Source: Pseudomonas sp. ACM7 (lineage in GTDB: Bacteria > Pseudomonadota > Gammaproteobacteria > Pseudomonadales > Pseudomonadaceae). From it: 64,000 bases of DNA. The translations under genes and the position numbers were made by a program. This document shows, piece after piece, positions 30,114 to 39,173 of this stretch. The notes beneath the pieces were generated by a model, which made no database searches, was not told the origin of the DNA, and saw nothing but the letters and a program-made list of their open reading frames with translations. The DNA lies in contig NZ_CP024866.1 of the NCBI RefSeq assembly GCF_004136015.1, positions 2,134,460 to 2,198,459 on the forward strand, in the 5' to 3' direction. Numbering within the stretch: position 1 is the first letter of the stretch; the number at the start of each line of letters is the position of its first letter.

Positions 30114-31057
30114 GCACTGACGCGGATAAAAAGCACTGGGCTGACCGCGAAGAGCGCGGCAGCTTCTGGCTGATGAAATTCACCGCACTCTGCGCCAAAG
30201 TGCTGGGCCGGCGGCTGCTGAGCCCGCTGCTGTACGGCATCGTTCTGTACTTTTTCCTGTTCGGGCGCAGCGCCCGTCACAGCGCCTGGCAATACCAGCA
30301 ACGGCTCGCCGACTGGAGTGGTCGCAACGAATTGCGCCCGACCCATTGGCGAGTGTTCGGCCAGTTCATGGCCTTCGCCGACTCCATGCTCGACAAGCTC
30401 GACGTATGGAACGGCAAGTTGAGCATCGAGCAGATTGAAATCATCGACCCGGCCTTACTGCGCAATCAACTGCGCGGCACCCGCGGGCAGATGCTGGTGG
30501 GCGCCCATTTGGGCAATCTTGAGGTCTGCCGTGCTTTGGCGGAGATCGGCGAAAAAGTCACGATGAACGTGCTGGTACACACCAAGCACGCCGAACACTT
30601 CAACCGCTTGCTCGGCGAAGCCGGCGCGACCAATCTGCGGCTGATTCAGGTCAGCGAGCTGGACCCGCTGATCATGCTGCAACTCCATGAACGCCTGGAG
30701 CGCGGCGAGTGGCTGGCGATTGCCGGCGACCGCGTGCCGCTGCACGGTGGACGCAGCGTGACCGTGGATTTCCTCGGCCATCAAGCCGCGTTCCCTCAGG
30801 GGCCATGGTTGCTGGCCGGTCTGCTGAAATGCCCGATCAACCTGATGCTGTGCCTGAAGAAGCCGACGGGCGACTATCGACTGACCCTCGAACCGTTCGC
30901 CGAGGCCGTGGTGTGGAAGCGCAGCGACCGCGAGCAGGTCATTCATCAGTGGGCCTCCCGCTATGCCGAACGCTTGGGTCACTATTGCCTTGAAGCGCCC
31001 CAACAATGGTTCAACTTTTACCCTTTCTGGAAGACCGATGACGACGCCAACGCTTGA
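30110..31057 (+). CDS. LpxL/HtrB-type lipid acyltransferase
   Basis: 315 residues with one N-terminal membrane helix (LLYGIVLYFFLFG) and the lysophospholipid acyltransferase superfamily layout of lipid A acyltransferases: GAHLGNLEVCRAL (the HxxxxE/D-like catalytic site, here H-L-G-N-L-E), later GDRVPLHGGRSVTVDFLG. It should transfer an acyl group from ACP to a glycolipid. With the PlsC-type enzyme it gives the cluster two acyltransferases. Its ATG overlaps the glycosyltransferase stop by four bases. Confidence 0.88.
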   Translation: MSTDADKKHWADREERGSFWLMKFTALCAKVLGRRLLSPLLYGIVLYFFLFGRSARHSAWQYQQRLADWSGRNELRPTHWRVFGQFMAFADSMLDKLDVWNGKLSIEQIEIIDPALLRNQLRGTRGQMLVGAHLGNLEVCRALAEIGEKVTMNVLVHTKHAEHFNRLLGEAGATNLRLIQVSELDPLIMLQLHERLERGEWLAIAGDRVPLHGGRSVTVDFLGHQAAFPQGPWLLAGLLKCPINLMLCLKKPTGDYRLTLEPFAEAVVWKRSDREQVIHQWASRYAERLGHYCLEAPQQWFNFYPFWKTDDDANA

Positions 31058-32582
31058 GCCGGTAACCTTCGGCGAACTCCCTTTGCGCATCGAAGACGTG
31101 CTGGCCCTGGCCAACCGTCAGGTGCCGACGCAGTTGCAAGGCGACCCTGCGTACCGCGAGCGTATCGCCAAGGGTGCGCGATTCCTGGACTCCCTGCTGG
31201 ACAAGGAAGGCGTGATCTACGGCGTGACCACCGGTTACGGCGATTCTTGCGTGGTCGCGGTGCCGCTGCATCACGTCGAGGCGTTGCCCCGTCATTTGTA
31301 TACGTTCCACGGCTGCGGTCTGGGCAAACTGCTCGATGCACAAGCCACTCGTGCGGTACTGGCGGCGCGTTTGCAGTCGCTGTGCCACGGCGTGTCCGGG
31401 GTGCGTGTGGAACTGCTGGAACGCCTGCAAGCCTTCCTCGAACACGACATTCTGCCGCTGATCCCGGAAGAAGGTTCGGTGGGTGCCAGCGGTGATCTGA
31501 CGCCGTTGTCTTACGTCGCCGCGACCTTGTCCGGCGAGCGTGAAGTGATGTTCCGTGGTGAACGCTGGCAAGCTGCCGACGTACACCGCGAACTGGGTTG
31601 GGAACCGCTGGTACTGCGCCCGAAAGAAGCGCTGGCGCTGATGAACGGCACCGCTGTCATGACCGGTCTCGCGTGCCTGGCCTACGCCCGCGCCGATTAC
31701 CTGCTGCAACTGGCCACGCGCATCACCGCGTTGAACGTGGTCGCCCTGCAAGGCAACCCCGAGCACTTCGACGAGCGCCTGTTCGCCACCAAACCGCATC
31801 CGGGGCAGATGCAAGTCGCCGCGTGGTTGCGCAAGGATCTGGCGATCGACGCGCCGACCGCGCCGCTGCATCGCCTGCAAGACCGCTATTCCCTGCGTTG
31901 TGCACCCCACGTCCTCGGCGTATTGGCCGACAGCCTGAACTGGCTGCGCTCGTTCATCGAGATCGAGCTCAACAGTGCCAACGACAACCCGATTATCGAC
32001 GCCGAAGCCGAGCGCGTGCTGCACGGCGGGCACTTCTACGGCGGCCACATTGCGTTCGCCATGGACAGCCTGAAAAACCTGGTAGCCAACGTCGCCGATC
32101 TGCTCGATCGTCAACTCGCCCTGCTGGTGGACGAGCGTTACAACCATGGCCTGCCAAGCAACCTGTCCGGCGCCACCGCTGACCGGGCGATGCTCAATCA
32201 CGGCTTCAAAGCCGTGCAGATCGGCACCAGTGCCTGGACCGCCGAAGCGCTGAAAAACACCATGCCGGCCAGCGTCTTTTCGCGTTCCACCGAGTGCCAC
32301 AACCAGGACAAAGTGAGCATGGGCACCATCGCCGCCCGCGATGCGATCCGTGTGCTGGAACTGACCGAACAGGTTGCCGCTGCCACCCTGCTGGCCGCCA
32401 ACCAAGGCGTCTGGCTGCGCAGCAAGGCCGAGGATGCCCGTCCATTGCCGCCCGCCCTGGCCGCCATGCACGAGGAGTTGGCCAAGGACTTCCCGCCGGT
32501 CATCGAAGACCGCGCGCTGGAAGGCGAACTGCGCCTGTGCCTGAAGCGTATTGCCGAGCAACACTGGAGGCTGCATGCGTAG
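31038..32582 (+). CDS. Aromatic amino acid ammonia-lyase (HAL/PAL/TAL family)
   Basis: 514 residues, full length. The MIO cofactor triad is Ala150-Ser151-Gly152 in GSVGASGDLTPL, with catalytic Tyr61 in YGVTTGYGD, and SNDNPI-like segment SANDNPIID later. The enzyme removes ammonia from His, Phe or Tyr to give an aryl-acrylate. At the selectivity position, where histidase has Ser-His, this protein has Phe-His (YTFHGCGLG), so it is probably not a plain histidase. No other hut gene is present. It most likely supplies the pathway starter acid. The ATG at 31038 overlaps the previous gene by 20 bases. Confidence 0.9.
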   Translation: MTTPTLEPVTFGELPLRIEDVLALANRQVPTQLQGDPAYRERIAKGARFLDSLLDKEGVIYGVTTGYGDSCVVAVPLHHVEALPRHLYTFHGCGLGKLLDAQATRAVLAARLQSLCHGVSGVRVELLERLQAFLEHDILPLIPEEGSVGASGDLTPLSYVAATLSGEREVMFRGERWQAADVHRELGWEPLVLRPKEALALMNGTAVMTGLACLAYARADYLLQLATRITALNVVALQGNPEHFDERLFATKPHPGQMQVAAWLRKDLAIDAPTAPLHRLQDRYSLRCAPHVLGVLADSLNWLRSFIEIELNSANDNPIIDAEAERVLHGGHFYGGHIAFAMDSLKNLVANVADLLDRQLALLVDERYNHGLPSNLSGATADRAMLNHGFKAVQIGTSAWTAEALKNTMPASVFSRSTECHNQDKVSMGTIAARDAIRVLELTEQVAAATLLAANQGVWLRSKAEDARPLPPALAAMHEELAKDFPPVIEDRALEGELRLCLKRIAEQHWRLHA

Positions 32583-33000
32583 CAAGGGAGTGCTTCACAC
32601 CGATACGGAAATCCTCGTGCCGTTCTTTGATGTCGACACCATGAACGTTGTCTGGCACGGCCATTACATCAAATACCTGGAAGTCGCCCGCTGCGCGCTG
32701 CTGGACAAGATCGGCCACAACTACACGGCCATGGTCGAGTCGGGTTACGCGTGGCCAGTGATCGATCTGCAATTGCGTTATGTGCGCGGCGCCGTGTTCG
32801 GCCAAAAGCTGAACGTGCGCGCCAATCTGGTGGAATGGGAGAACCGTCTGAAGATCAGCTACCTGATCAGCGATTTGGAAACCGGCGAACGCTTGACCCG
32901 CGCCAGTTCCGTGCAGGTCGCCGTCGACATGAGCAGCCGCGAAATGCAGTTGGCCTCACCCAAGGTTTTCAGCGACGCTGTTGAAAGGATGCTCGCATGA
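32575..33000 (+). CDS. Hot-dog acyl-CoA/ACP thioesterase (4HBT family)
   Basis: 141 residues of the 4-hydroxybenzoyl-CoA thioesterase type: FFDVDTMNVVWHGHYIKYLE with the catalytic Asp in the usual place. It probably releases or edits acyl chains on ACP or CoA in the pathway. GGAGG lies just before the ATG at 32575, which overlaps the ammonia-lyase end by eight bases. Confidence 0.88.
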   Translation: MRSKGVLHTDTEILVPFFDVDTMNVVWHGHYIKYLEVARCALLDKIGHNYTAMVESGYAWPVIDLQLRYVRGAVFGQKLNVRANLVEWENRLKISYLISDLETGERLTRASSVQVAVDMSSREMQLASPKVFSDAVERMLA

Positions 33001-33737
33001 ACCTGCTGAAAACCCTCTGTAGCAGCTGCCGAGCCCGCGAGGCTGCGTTCGGCGGCGAAGCCGTCGCAAAACCTGCACATGCGGTACATCAGAAGAAACC
33101 CAGGGCGACTGCTGCGCAGCCGAACGCAGGCTTCGCCAGCTGCTACAGGATCGTGGCGGCGCTGGTATTAGCGCTGGGGTTTTCTTCGCTGGCGCAGGCT
33201 TTTGACTTGCAGCAGTTGAGCGATCAACTGGCCAAGCCAGACGTGATCCACGGCAATTTCATTCAGGAAAAACGCCTGCGCGCCCTGCCTCAGCCGCTGA
33301 CCAGCAAGGGCACTTTCGTCCTCGCTAAAGACCACGGTTTGCTCTGGCTGTTGAAAACCCCGCTGCAACAGGACTACCGCATCAGCGCCAAAGGCATTGC
33401 CCGGCGTGACGCCAACGGTTGGCAAATGCTGCCGAGCAAGAGTGCCGGCGCCGAGCAGAACCGTTTGTTCCTCGCCGTACTGCAAGGCGACAGCAGTGGG
33501 CTGCAACGGGATTTCGAGCTTTCACTGAGCGGCGATGCCCAGAACTGGAAGCTGACGCTGACCCCGCGCTCCATGCTGCTCAAGCAGGTGTTCACTCAGA
33601 TCAACATTGCCGGCGGCGAACTGGTGCACAGCATCGAGCTGCTCGAAACCCAAGGCGACAGCACGCTTTTGCGCATGCAGGACAGCACCCGCTTCCAACC
33701 GTTGAGCGACGCGGAGCAACACGACTTTGCCGAGTGA
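32997..33737 (+). CDS. LolA-like periplasmic carrier with REP-derived N-terminal extension
   Basis: 246 residues. After an unusual leader of about 50 residues comes a signal peptide core (RIVAALVLALGFSSLAQA), then a LolA-like domain (GNFIQEKRLRALPQPL, SKGTFVLAKDHGLLWLLKTP). LolA-like proteins in aryl polyene clusters probably carry the lipid product across the periplasm. The start overlaps the thioesterase stop (ATGA) and has AAGGA before it. Codons 8-50 are almost exactly a REP doublet (33018-33147) read in frame, so the peptide n-region is REP-encoded. An internal GTG at 33153 would skip it but would leave no positive n-region. Confidence 0.82.
   Translation: MNLLKTLCSSCRAREAAFGGEAVAKPAHAVHQKKPRATAAQPNAGFASCYRIVAALVLALGFSSLAQAFDLQQLSDQLAKPDVIHGNFIQEKRLRALPQPLTSKGTFVLAKDHGLLWLLKTPLQQDYRISAKGIARRDANGWQMLPSKSAGAEQNRLFLAVLQGDSSGLQRDFELSLSGDAQNWKLTLTPRSMLLKQVFTQINIAGGELVHSIELLETQGDSTLLRMQDSTRFQPLSDAEQHDFAE
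33018..33147. repeat. REP doublet inside the lolA-like coding region
   Basis: Left arm starts TGTAGCAGCTGCC at 33018; the right arm ends GCCAGCTGCTACA at 33147. The ends pair over 11 bases and again at CTGCGTTCGG/CCGAACGCAG. This is a third REP sequence family in the window. It has no stop codon in the lolA-like frame. Confidence 0.8.
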
Positions 33738-36060
33738 ACGGAGTCTTCCGCGGCTGTTTCTGATCCTGCTGCTGGCGGTGTTCGCGCTCGCCGGTTGGCA
33801 ATGGCGTGACGGCGCCCCGCTGTCGGCCAACCTGATGGAACTGGTGCCAGGCACGGCGCCGGACGCGCTGGAACTGCGCGCCGAACAACGCATGCAAGAA
33901 CCGCTGAACCGCGAAATGCTGGTGCTGGTCGGCCACACCGATCGCCAGCAAGCCGTCGCGATGGCGCAGAAACTGGGTGAGCAATGGCAGGCGAGCGGCT
34001 TGTTCGAAAAGGTCCAGTGGAACCTGCAAGCCGACCTGCCGGCGCTGCGCACTCAATTGCTCAATGGCCGACTGGCAATGCTCTCAGCGGCCGACCGACA
34101 GCAACTGATCGAGCATCCCGATACCTTTATCCAGCAGCGAGTACAAGCGCTGTTCGACCCCTTCACCGGTTTCAGTCTGGTGCCGAGCCAGGATGACTGG
34201 CTGGGCCTGACCGGACGTATCCAGAATAGCCAGCCGCAGCACGGTTCGGTGCAACTGGACATCGGCAGCGGTGCGCTGGTCGCCGATGCCGACGGCAAGA
34301 GTTGGGTGTTGCTGCGCACGCGCACCACGGGCAACGCCTTCGACATGAACCTGCCGCTGCAAGTGGCCGACCTGCTCCAGCACAGCCGTGAACAAGCCGC
34401 TCAGGCAGACGTTCAACTGCTTGCCGCCAGCGGCTTGCTCTATGCGGCCAGTGGGCAAAAGCAAGCCACTCGGGAAATGACCTGGGTCGGGGGCGGCGCC
34501 ACGGCGGGCATTCTATTGCTGTTGCTGCTGGCCTTCCGGCGCTGGCGGGTGTTGCTGGCCTTCGTTCCGGTGCTGGTCGGCATGCTCTTCGGTGCGGTGG
34601 CCTGTGTGGCGGTGTTCGGCCATATGCATGTGATGACGCTGGTGCTCGGTTCGAGTCTGATCGGCGTGGCGGTCGATTACCCGCTGCATTACCTGTCCAA
34701 GAGCTGGAGCCTGAAACCCTGGCACAGCTGGCCGGCCCTGCGCCTGACGTTGCCGGGCCTGACGCTGAGCCTGATCACCAGTTGCATCGGTTACCTGGCC
34801 CTGGCCTGGACACCGTTCCCGGCGCTGACCCAAATTGCCGTGTTCTCTGCCGCCGGTTTGCTCGGCGCTTATTTGTCCGCGGTGTGCCTGCTGCCGGCGC
34901 TGCTCAAGGGCACAGATTTGCGGCCAGCGCAGTGGCCGCTGCGGGTGTCCGAGTTTTTGCTGGGGCGCCGTGAAGCGTTGCTCAAACTCGCGAGTACGCC
35001 GGTGCTGCTGGCGCTGCTGATTGCCTTTTGTGTGGGCGGCCTGTTGCAGCTCGACACCAAAAACGACATTCGCCAGTGGGTCGGTGCACCGCAGCACCTG
35101 ACTGACGAAGCACAAACCATTGCACGCATCACCGGCTATCAACCCACCAGCCAGTTCTTCCTGGTGCGCGCCGCCAATCAACAGCAACTGCTGGAACGCC
35201 AAACCGCGCTGAACGAGCGGCTGGATCAGTTGGTCAACCTGGAAAAACTCCAGGGTTATCTGTCGCTCAATCAATTGGTCAGCCAACCCACCGAACAGCG
35301 GCAAGTGCGCGAAGCGTTGAACAAGTTGCCGCAATTCTGGCAACCGCTACTCGATGTCGGCGTGCCGGCCGAGGCGCTGCAAGCAGAGCTCACGAAGTTG
35401 CAGGCACTGCCCACCGAAGACATCGACGCGGCGCTGGTCGGTCCGTTGGCGGAACCCTACCGCGCGCTGTGGCTGGGACCGACCGATGACGGCGTAGCGG
35501 CGATGGTCAGTCTGCAAGGCCTGAACAACCCCTCTCTGCTACGCGTCCAGGCGCTGGATTTGCCGGGCGTGGAACTGGTGGATCGCCTTGGTGAGTTGAA
35601 CAAAGTGTTCGCCGACACCCAGATCAGTGCCGCAGAGTTGAAACTCGCTTCCAGTGTGCTGATCGTGCTGGTGCTGATCCTGCCGTTCGGCTTCGGCGGC
35701 GCGCTGCGGATCGTCGCCCTACCGCTGCTGGCTGCGCTGTGCAGCCTGGCCAGTCTCGGCTGGATGGGGCAACCGCTGACGCTGTTCAGTCTGTTCGGCC
35801 TGCTGCTGGTGACGGCCATCAGCGTCGATTACGCGATCCTCATGCGTGAACAGGTCGGCGGCGCTGCCGTGAGCCTGCTGGGCACCTTGCTGGCGGCGCT
35901 GACCACGTGGCTGTCGTTCGGCTTGCTGGCGGTGTCCAGCACGCCGGCGGTGAGCAATTTCGGTCTGTCGGTGAGCCTGGGTCTGGCCTTCAGCTTCATT
36001 CTTGCGCCGTGGGCCGGACGCCAGGTTCACGCCGCCCCGGTCACGGAGTCAGCCACATGA
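33727..36060 (+). CDS. MMPL/RND-type lipid exporter
   Basis: 777 residues with RND topology: one N-terminal helix, a large periplasmic loop (about 40-245), five helices (about 252-385), a second periplasmic loop (about 430-630), and five C-terminal helices (about 635-765). Conserved GVAVDYPLHYL and AISVDYAILMRE lie in the two proton-relay helices (Asp in each). MMPL exporters flip lipids; here it should move the polyene lipid from the inner membrane toward the LolA-like carrier. The start is TTG at 33727, overlapping the previous gene by 11 bases. Confidence 0.88.
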   Translation: MPSERSLPRLFLILLLAVFALAGWQWRDGAPLSANLMELVPGTAPDALELRAEQRMQEPLNREMLVLVGHTDRQQAVAMAQKLGEQWQASGLFEKVQWNLQADLPALRTQLLNGRLAMLSAADRQQLIEHPDTFIQQRVQALFDPFTGFSLVPSQDDWLGLTGRIQNSQPQHGSVQLDIGSGALVADADGKSWVLLRTRTTGNAFDMNLPLQVADLLQHSREQAAQADVQLLAASGLLYAASGQKQATREMTWVGGGATAGILLLLLLAFRRWRVLLAFVPVLVGMLFGAVACVAVFGHMHVMTLVLGSSLIGVAVDYPLHYLSKSWSLKPWHSWPALRLTLPGLTLSLITSCIGYLALAWTPFPALTQIAVFSAAGLLGAYLSAVCLLPALLKGTDLRPAQWPLRVSEFLLGRREALLKLASTPVLLALLIAFCVGGLLQLDTKNDIRQWVGAPQHLTDEAQTIARITGYQPTSQFFLVRAANQQQLLERQTALNERLDQLVNLEKLQGYLSLNQLVSQPTEQRQVREALNKLPQFWQPLLDVGVPAEALQAELTKLQALPTEDIDAALVGPLAEPYRALWLGPTDDGVAAMVSLQGLNNPSLLRVQALDLPGVELVDRLGELNKVFADTQISAAELKLASSVLIVLVLILPFGFGGALRIVALPLLAALCSLASLGWMGQPLTLFSLFGLLLVTAISVDYAILMREQVGGAAVSLLGTLLAALTTWLSFGLLAVSSTPAVSNFGLSVSLGLAFSFILAPWAGRQVHAAPVTESAT

Positions 36061-37217
36061 TGATCGCCGTGTTCTGGGTCATGGCCCTGGCGCTGTTCGC
36101 CGTGGCCACCCGTGTCGGTCGTCACTTCGGCGTAATCCCGATCGTCAGCCAGTTGCTGCTGGCCACCTTCGGCCTGCCGCTGCTGATGTACTTCTGGATC
36201 GAACCCCAGTGGCAATTGAGCGGCGCCGCACTGGTCGCGCCGGCCTGGCTGAAAAACCTCTACAGCCTGAGCTTTGCGTTGTTGCTGGGGCACATTCTCA
36301 GTGACGTGATTGACCTGCGACTCGACCGTCAGAGCCTGAAAATCGCCCTGCCGAGTTTCTCCCTTCCGTTTGCCTGCGGCCTCGCGACAGCGGTCTGGCT
36401 GTTACCGCCGCAACCGTGGATCAGTTCACTGGCGGTCGGTCTGGTGTTCGCCATCACCGCGATCCCGGTGTTGTATCTGTACCTGCGGCACATCAAGTAC
36501 CCGCCTGCCGCTACCCGGCGACTGGTGCAGACCGCGATCCTCATCGACCTCACTTGCTGGACCCTGTTCGCCATCGCCCAGGGCAGCCTGCACCTGAGCA
36601 GCCTCTTGCTGCCGCTGGCCGGCGCCTGCCTGCCGTTGCTGCTGCGTCTGCTCCGATTGCGCCAACCGTTGCTGCACAGCGGTTGCTTCTTCGCACTGCT
36701 GGTCGTGGCGGAACACTTCAAGCTCAATGCGCTGATTTTCGGCATCGGTTACCTGCTGTGGATGGCCGCGCTCAAAGTGCCGCTGGTGCTGCCGTTGCCG
36801 GTGATCTGGATGAGTCATTTGCAGACGTATATCGCGATCCCGCTGATCCTCACGTTCGGCATCGTGCAAATCAACGTCCACGCGGCCATGGCCAGCCTTG
36901 GCTGGGTCCAACTGAGCGCACTGCTGCTGTTCCCGATTGCCAGTAAACTGCTGGGCAACTGGCTGGGCCTCGGCTGGGCCGGCGCCTCGTTTGAAGGCGC
37001 CAGTCGCTGGCGGGAAAGTGTCTTGCTGAATATTCGTGGCTTGAGCGAGATCGTCTTTCTCAACCTGCTGCTGCAACAACAACTCATCAGCCCGGCGCTG
37101 TACTTCGCGCTGATGGTGATGGGCCTGATCGCGACACTGCTGCCGGCACTCGCCGGCATGCACCGACCCCCTCTGAACATCGCCATCCCGGCAAGGAGCC
37201 CCCGTGCCAACAGTTGA
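36057..37217 (+). CDS. CPA2-like (Na+/H+ exchanger fold) membrane protein
   Basis: 386 residues with about 11 membrane helices and no cytosolic regulatory domain. Two CPA2 exchanger signatures are visible: AITAIPVLYLYLRHI with ILIDLTCW (place of the ion-binding Asp-Asp pair, here Asp164-Leu) and NIRGLSEIVFLNLLLQQ near residue 325. Losing one Asp of the pair suggests altered or electroneutral transport, or a non-exchanger role. It overlaps MMPL (ATGATG start) and the flavoprotein gene, so it is an integral member of the operon. I do not know a function for it in aryl polyene synthesis. Confidence 0.72.
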   Translation: MMIAVFWVMALALFAVATRVGRHFGVIPIVSQLLLATFGLPLLMYFWIEPQWQLSGAALVAPAWLKNLYSLSFALLLGHILSDVIDLRLDRQSLKIALPSFSLPFACGLATAVWLLPPQPWISSLAVGLVFAITAIPVLYLYLRHIKYPPAATRRLVQTAILIDLTCWTLFAIAQGSLHLSSLLLPLAGACLPLLLRLLRLRQPLLHSGCFFALLVVAEHFKLNALIFGIGYLLWMAALKVPLVLPLPVIWMSHLQTYIAIPLILTFGIVQINVHAAMASLGWVQLSALLLFPIASKLLGNWLGLGWAGASFEGASRWRESVLLNIRGLSEIVFLNLLLQQQLISPALYFALMVMGLIATLLPALAGMHRPPLNIAIPARSPRANS

Positions 37218-38451
37218 AATGGAACATCGCCAGGTCGTGGTGATCGGTGCAGGTCCATCGGGCGCCATCGCCGCCGCGCTGCTCAAGCGCAAGGGTCACG
37301 ACGTATTGATGATCGAACGCCAGCATTTCCCACGGTTTTCCATCGGTGAAAGCCTGTTGTCCCACTGCCTGGATTTTGTCGAAGAAGCCGGCATGCTCGA
37401 GGCGGTGAACGCCGCCGGATTCCAGTTGAAAAACGGTGCGGCATTCGCCTGGGGCGAGCAATACAGCGCCTTTGATTTCGGCGAGACTTTCAGCAACGGC
37501 AAGCCGACCACCTTCCAGGTCCTGCGCGCCGATTTCGACAAGCTGCTGGCCGATCAGGCCGCGCTGCAAGGCGTCGACGTTCGTTACGGCGAAGCCATCG
37601 TCAGCGTCGATTTCACCCTGCCGAAACCGCAGCTCGACGTGCTTCGCGAAGACGGCAGCCAGTACCGCGTCGAAGCCGATTTCGTGCTGGATGCCAGCGG
37701 CTACGGGCGTGTGCTGCCACGCTTGCTCGACCTTGAAGCACCGTCGGATTTCCCGGTGCGCCAGGCCGTGTTCACCCACGTCGAAGACCACATCGACAAC
37801 CCGGCCTTCGAGCGGGAAAAAATCCTCATCACCACTCATCCGATCCACCGCGACATCTGGTTCTGGACCATCCCGTTCAGCAACGGCCGTTGTTCGGTGG
37901 GCGTGGTTGCGGCAGCCGAACACTTCGAAGGCCGCATGGAGAATCTGGACGATTGCCTGCGAGGGTTTATCGCTGAAACCCCAAGCCTGGCCGGCGTGTT
38001 GAACAACGCCGTGTGGGATACGCCGGCTCGAACCATCGGCGGCTACTCGGCCAACGTCAAAACGCTCCACGGGCCAGGCTTTGCCTTGCTTGGCAACGCG
38101 GCGGAATTTCTCGACCCGGTGTTCTCCTCTGGCGTGACCATCGCCATGCGCTCGGCGAGCATGGCCGCCGCGGTTCTGCATCGCCAACTGCAAGGCGAAC
38201 GTGTCGATTGGCAGACTGAGTTCGCCATCCCGCTCAAGCGCGGCGTCGACACGTTCCGTTGCTACGTTGAAGGCTGGTACGCCGGGACGTTCCAGGATGT
38301 GATTTACCATGAGGGCGGCTCGCCCGATATTCGCCGCATGATCAGCTCGATCCTCGCCGGTTATGCCTGGGACGAGCGTAATCCGTTCGTCGCCGAACCC
38401 AAGCGCCGGCTGCGGATGCTCTCGGAGCTCTGTGCAAGGGACGCCACATGA
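37204..38451 (+). CDS. FAD-dependent oxidoreductase, tryptophan-halogenase-like
   Basis: 415 residues. The N-terminal FAD motif is GAGPSG (15-20); the family motif WxWxIP is WFWTIP (219-224), and Lys76 in GFQLKNGAAFAWG lies where flavin halogenases have their catalytic Lys, as far as I recall. The second FAD motif GFALLGNAAEFLDPV is present. Flavin-dependent halogenases carry these marks, but so do related hydroxylases and reductases. In a polyene cluster it could halogenate or hydroxylate the aryl head or desaturate the chain. The start is GTG with AAGGAG five bases upstream. Confidence 0.8.
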   Translation: MPTVEMEHRQVVVIGAGPSGAIAAALLKRKGHDVLMIERQHFPRFSIGESLLSHCLDFVEEAGMLEAVNAAGFQLKNGAAFAWGEQYSAFDFGETFSNGKPTTFQVLRADFDKLLADQAALQGVDVRYGEAIVSVDFTLPKPQLDVLREDGSQYRVEADFVLDASGYGRVLPRLLDLEAPSDFPVRQAVFTHVEDHIDNPAFEREKILITTHPIHRDIWFWTIPFSNGRCSVGVVAAAEHFEGRMENLDDCLRGFIAETPSLAGVLNNAVWDTPARTIGGYSANVKTLHGPGFALLGNAAEFLDPVFSSGVTIAMRSASMAAAVLHRQLQGERVDWQTEFAIPLKRGVDTFRCYVEGWYAGTFQDVIYHEGGSPDIRRMISSILAGYAWDERNPFVAEPKRRLRMLSELCARDAT

Positions 38452-39173
38452 GCTACTTGAGCGACACCTACGTCGAAGAAACCCGTTTCGGTTTCTGGTT
38501 CCTGCGCAGCCACACCTGGCAGCACCATGTACTGCGAGTGGCAATCACCGATTTGCGTAGCCTGTTCAGCGAAACCCCGCCGAGCAACCCGGTGCTGCTG
38601 GATGCCGGTTGCGGTCAGGGCAAATCGTTCCAGTACCTGCGCCAGACCTTTGCCCCCCAGCGCCTGATCGGTCTGGACGCCGACCCTCACAGCCTGAACC
38701 TGGCCGGCGAAGAAGCCGTCCGTCAGGGCATGGCGGTGGAGTTGACCGGCAGCGACTGCGCGAGCATCAACGTCCCGGACGCCAGCGTCGACCTGCTGTT
38801 CTGTCACCAGACCTTCCACCATCTGGTGCAGCAGGAACAGGCTCTGGCCGAGTTCTACCGCGTGCTCAAGCCCGGTGGCTATCTGCTGTTCGCCGAATCG
38901 ACCGAGGCTTACATTGATACCTGGGTGATCCGCTGGTTGTTCCGTCATCCGATGCACGTGCAGAAGAGCGCCGCCGGGTATCTGGACATGATTCGTCAGC
39001 AGGGTTTCGAACTCGGCCCGGAAAACGTGTCTTATCCATACTTGTGGTGGAGCCGCGCCAAGGATTTCGGCCTGTTTGAACGCTTGGGTCTGCGCCAGCC
39101 AAAGCCCTTCGGCCAACGGGAAGAAACCTTGGTCAATGTGGTCGCGCGCAAACCTCTTGAAGGTGCTGTTTGA
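38448..39173 (+). CDS. Class I SAM-dependent methyltransferase
   Basis: 241 residues; Rossmann SAM site LLDAGCGQGKSFQYL (about 50-64), acidic residue GLDADPHS, and motif LVQQEQALAEFYRVLKPGGYLLF. It probably methylates the aryl ring, as in aryl polyenes with a methylated phenol head; the target is inferred. Its ATG overlaps the flavoprotein stop by four bases. Confidence 0.87.
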   Translation: MSYLSDTYVEETRFGFWFLRSHTWQHHVLRVAITDLRSLFSETPPSNPVLLDAGCGQGKSFQYLRQTFAPQRLIGLDADPHSLNLAGEEAVRQGMAVELTGSDCASINVPDASVDLLFCHQTFHHLVQQEQALAEFYRVLKPGGYLLFAESTEAYIDTWVIRWLFRHPMHVQKSAAGYLDMIRQQGFELGPENVSYPYLWWSRAKDFGLFERLGLRQPKPFGQREETLVNVVARKPLEGAV

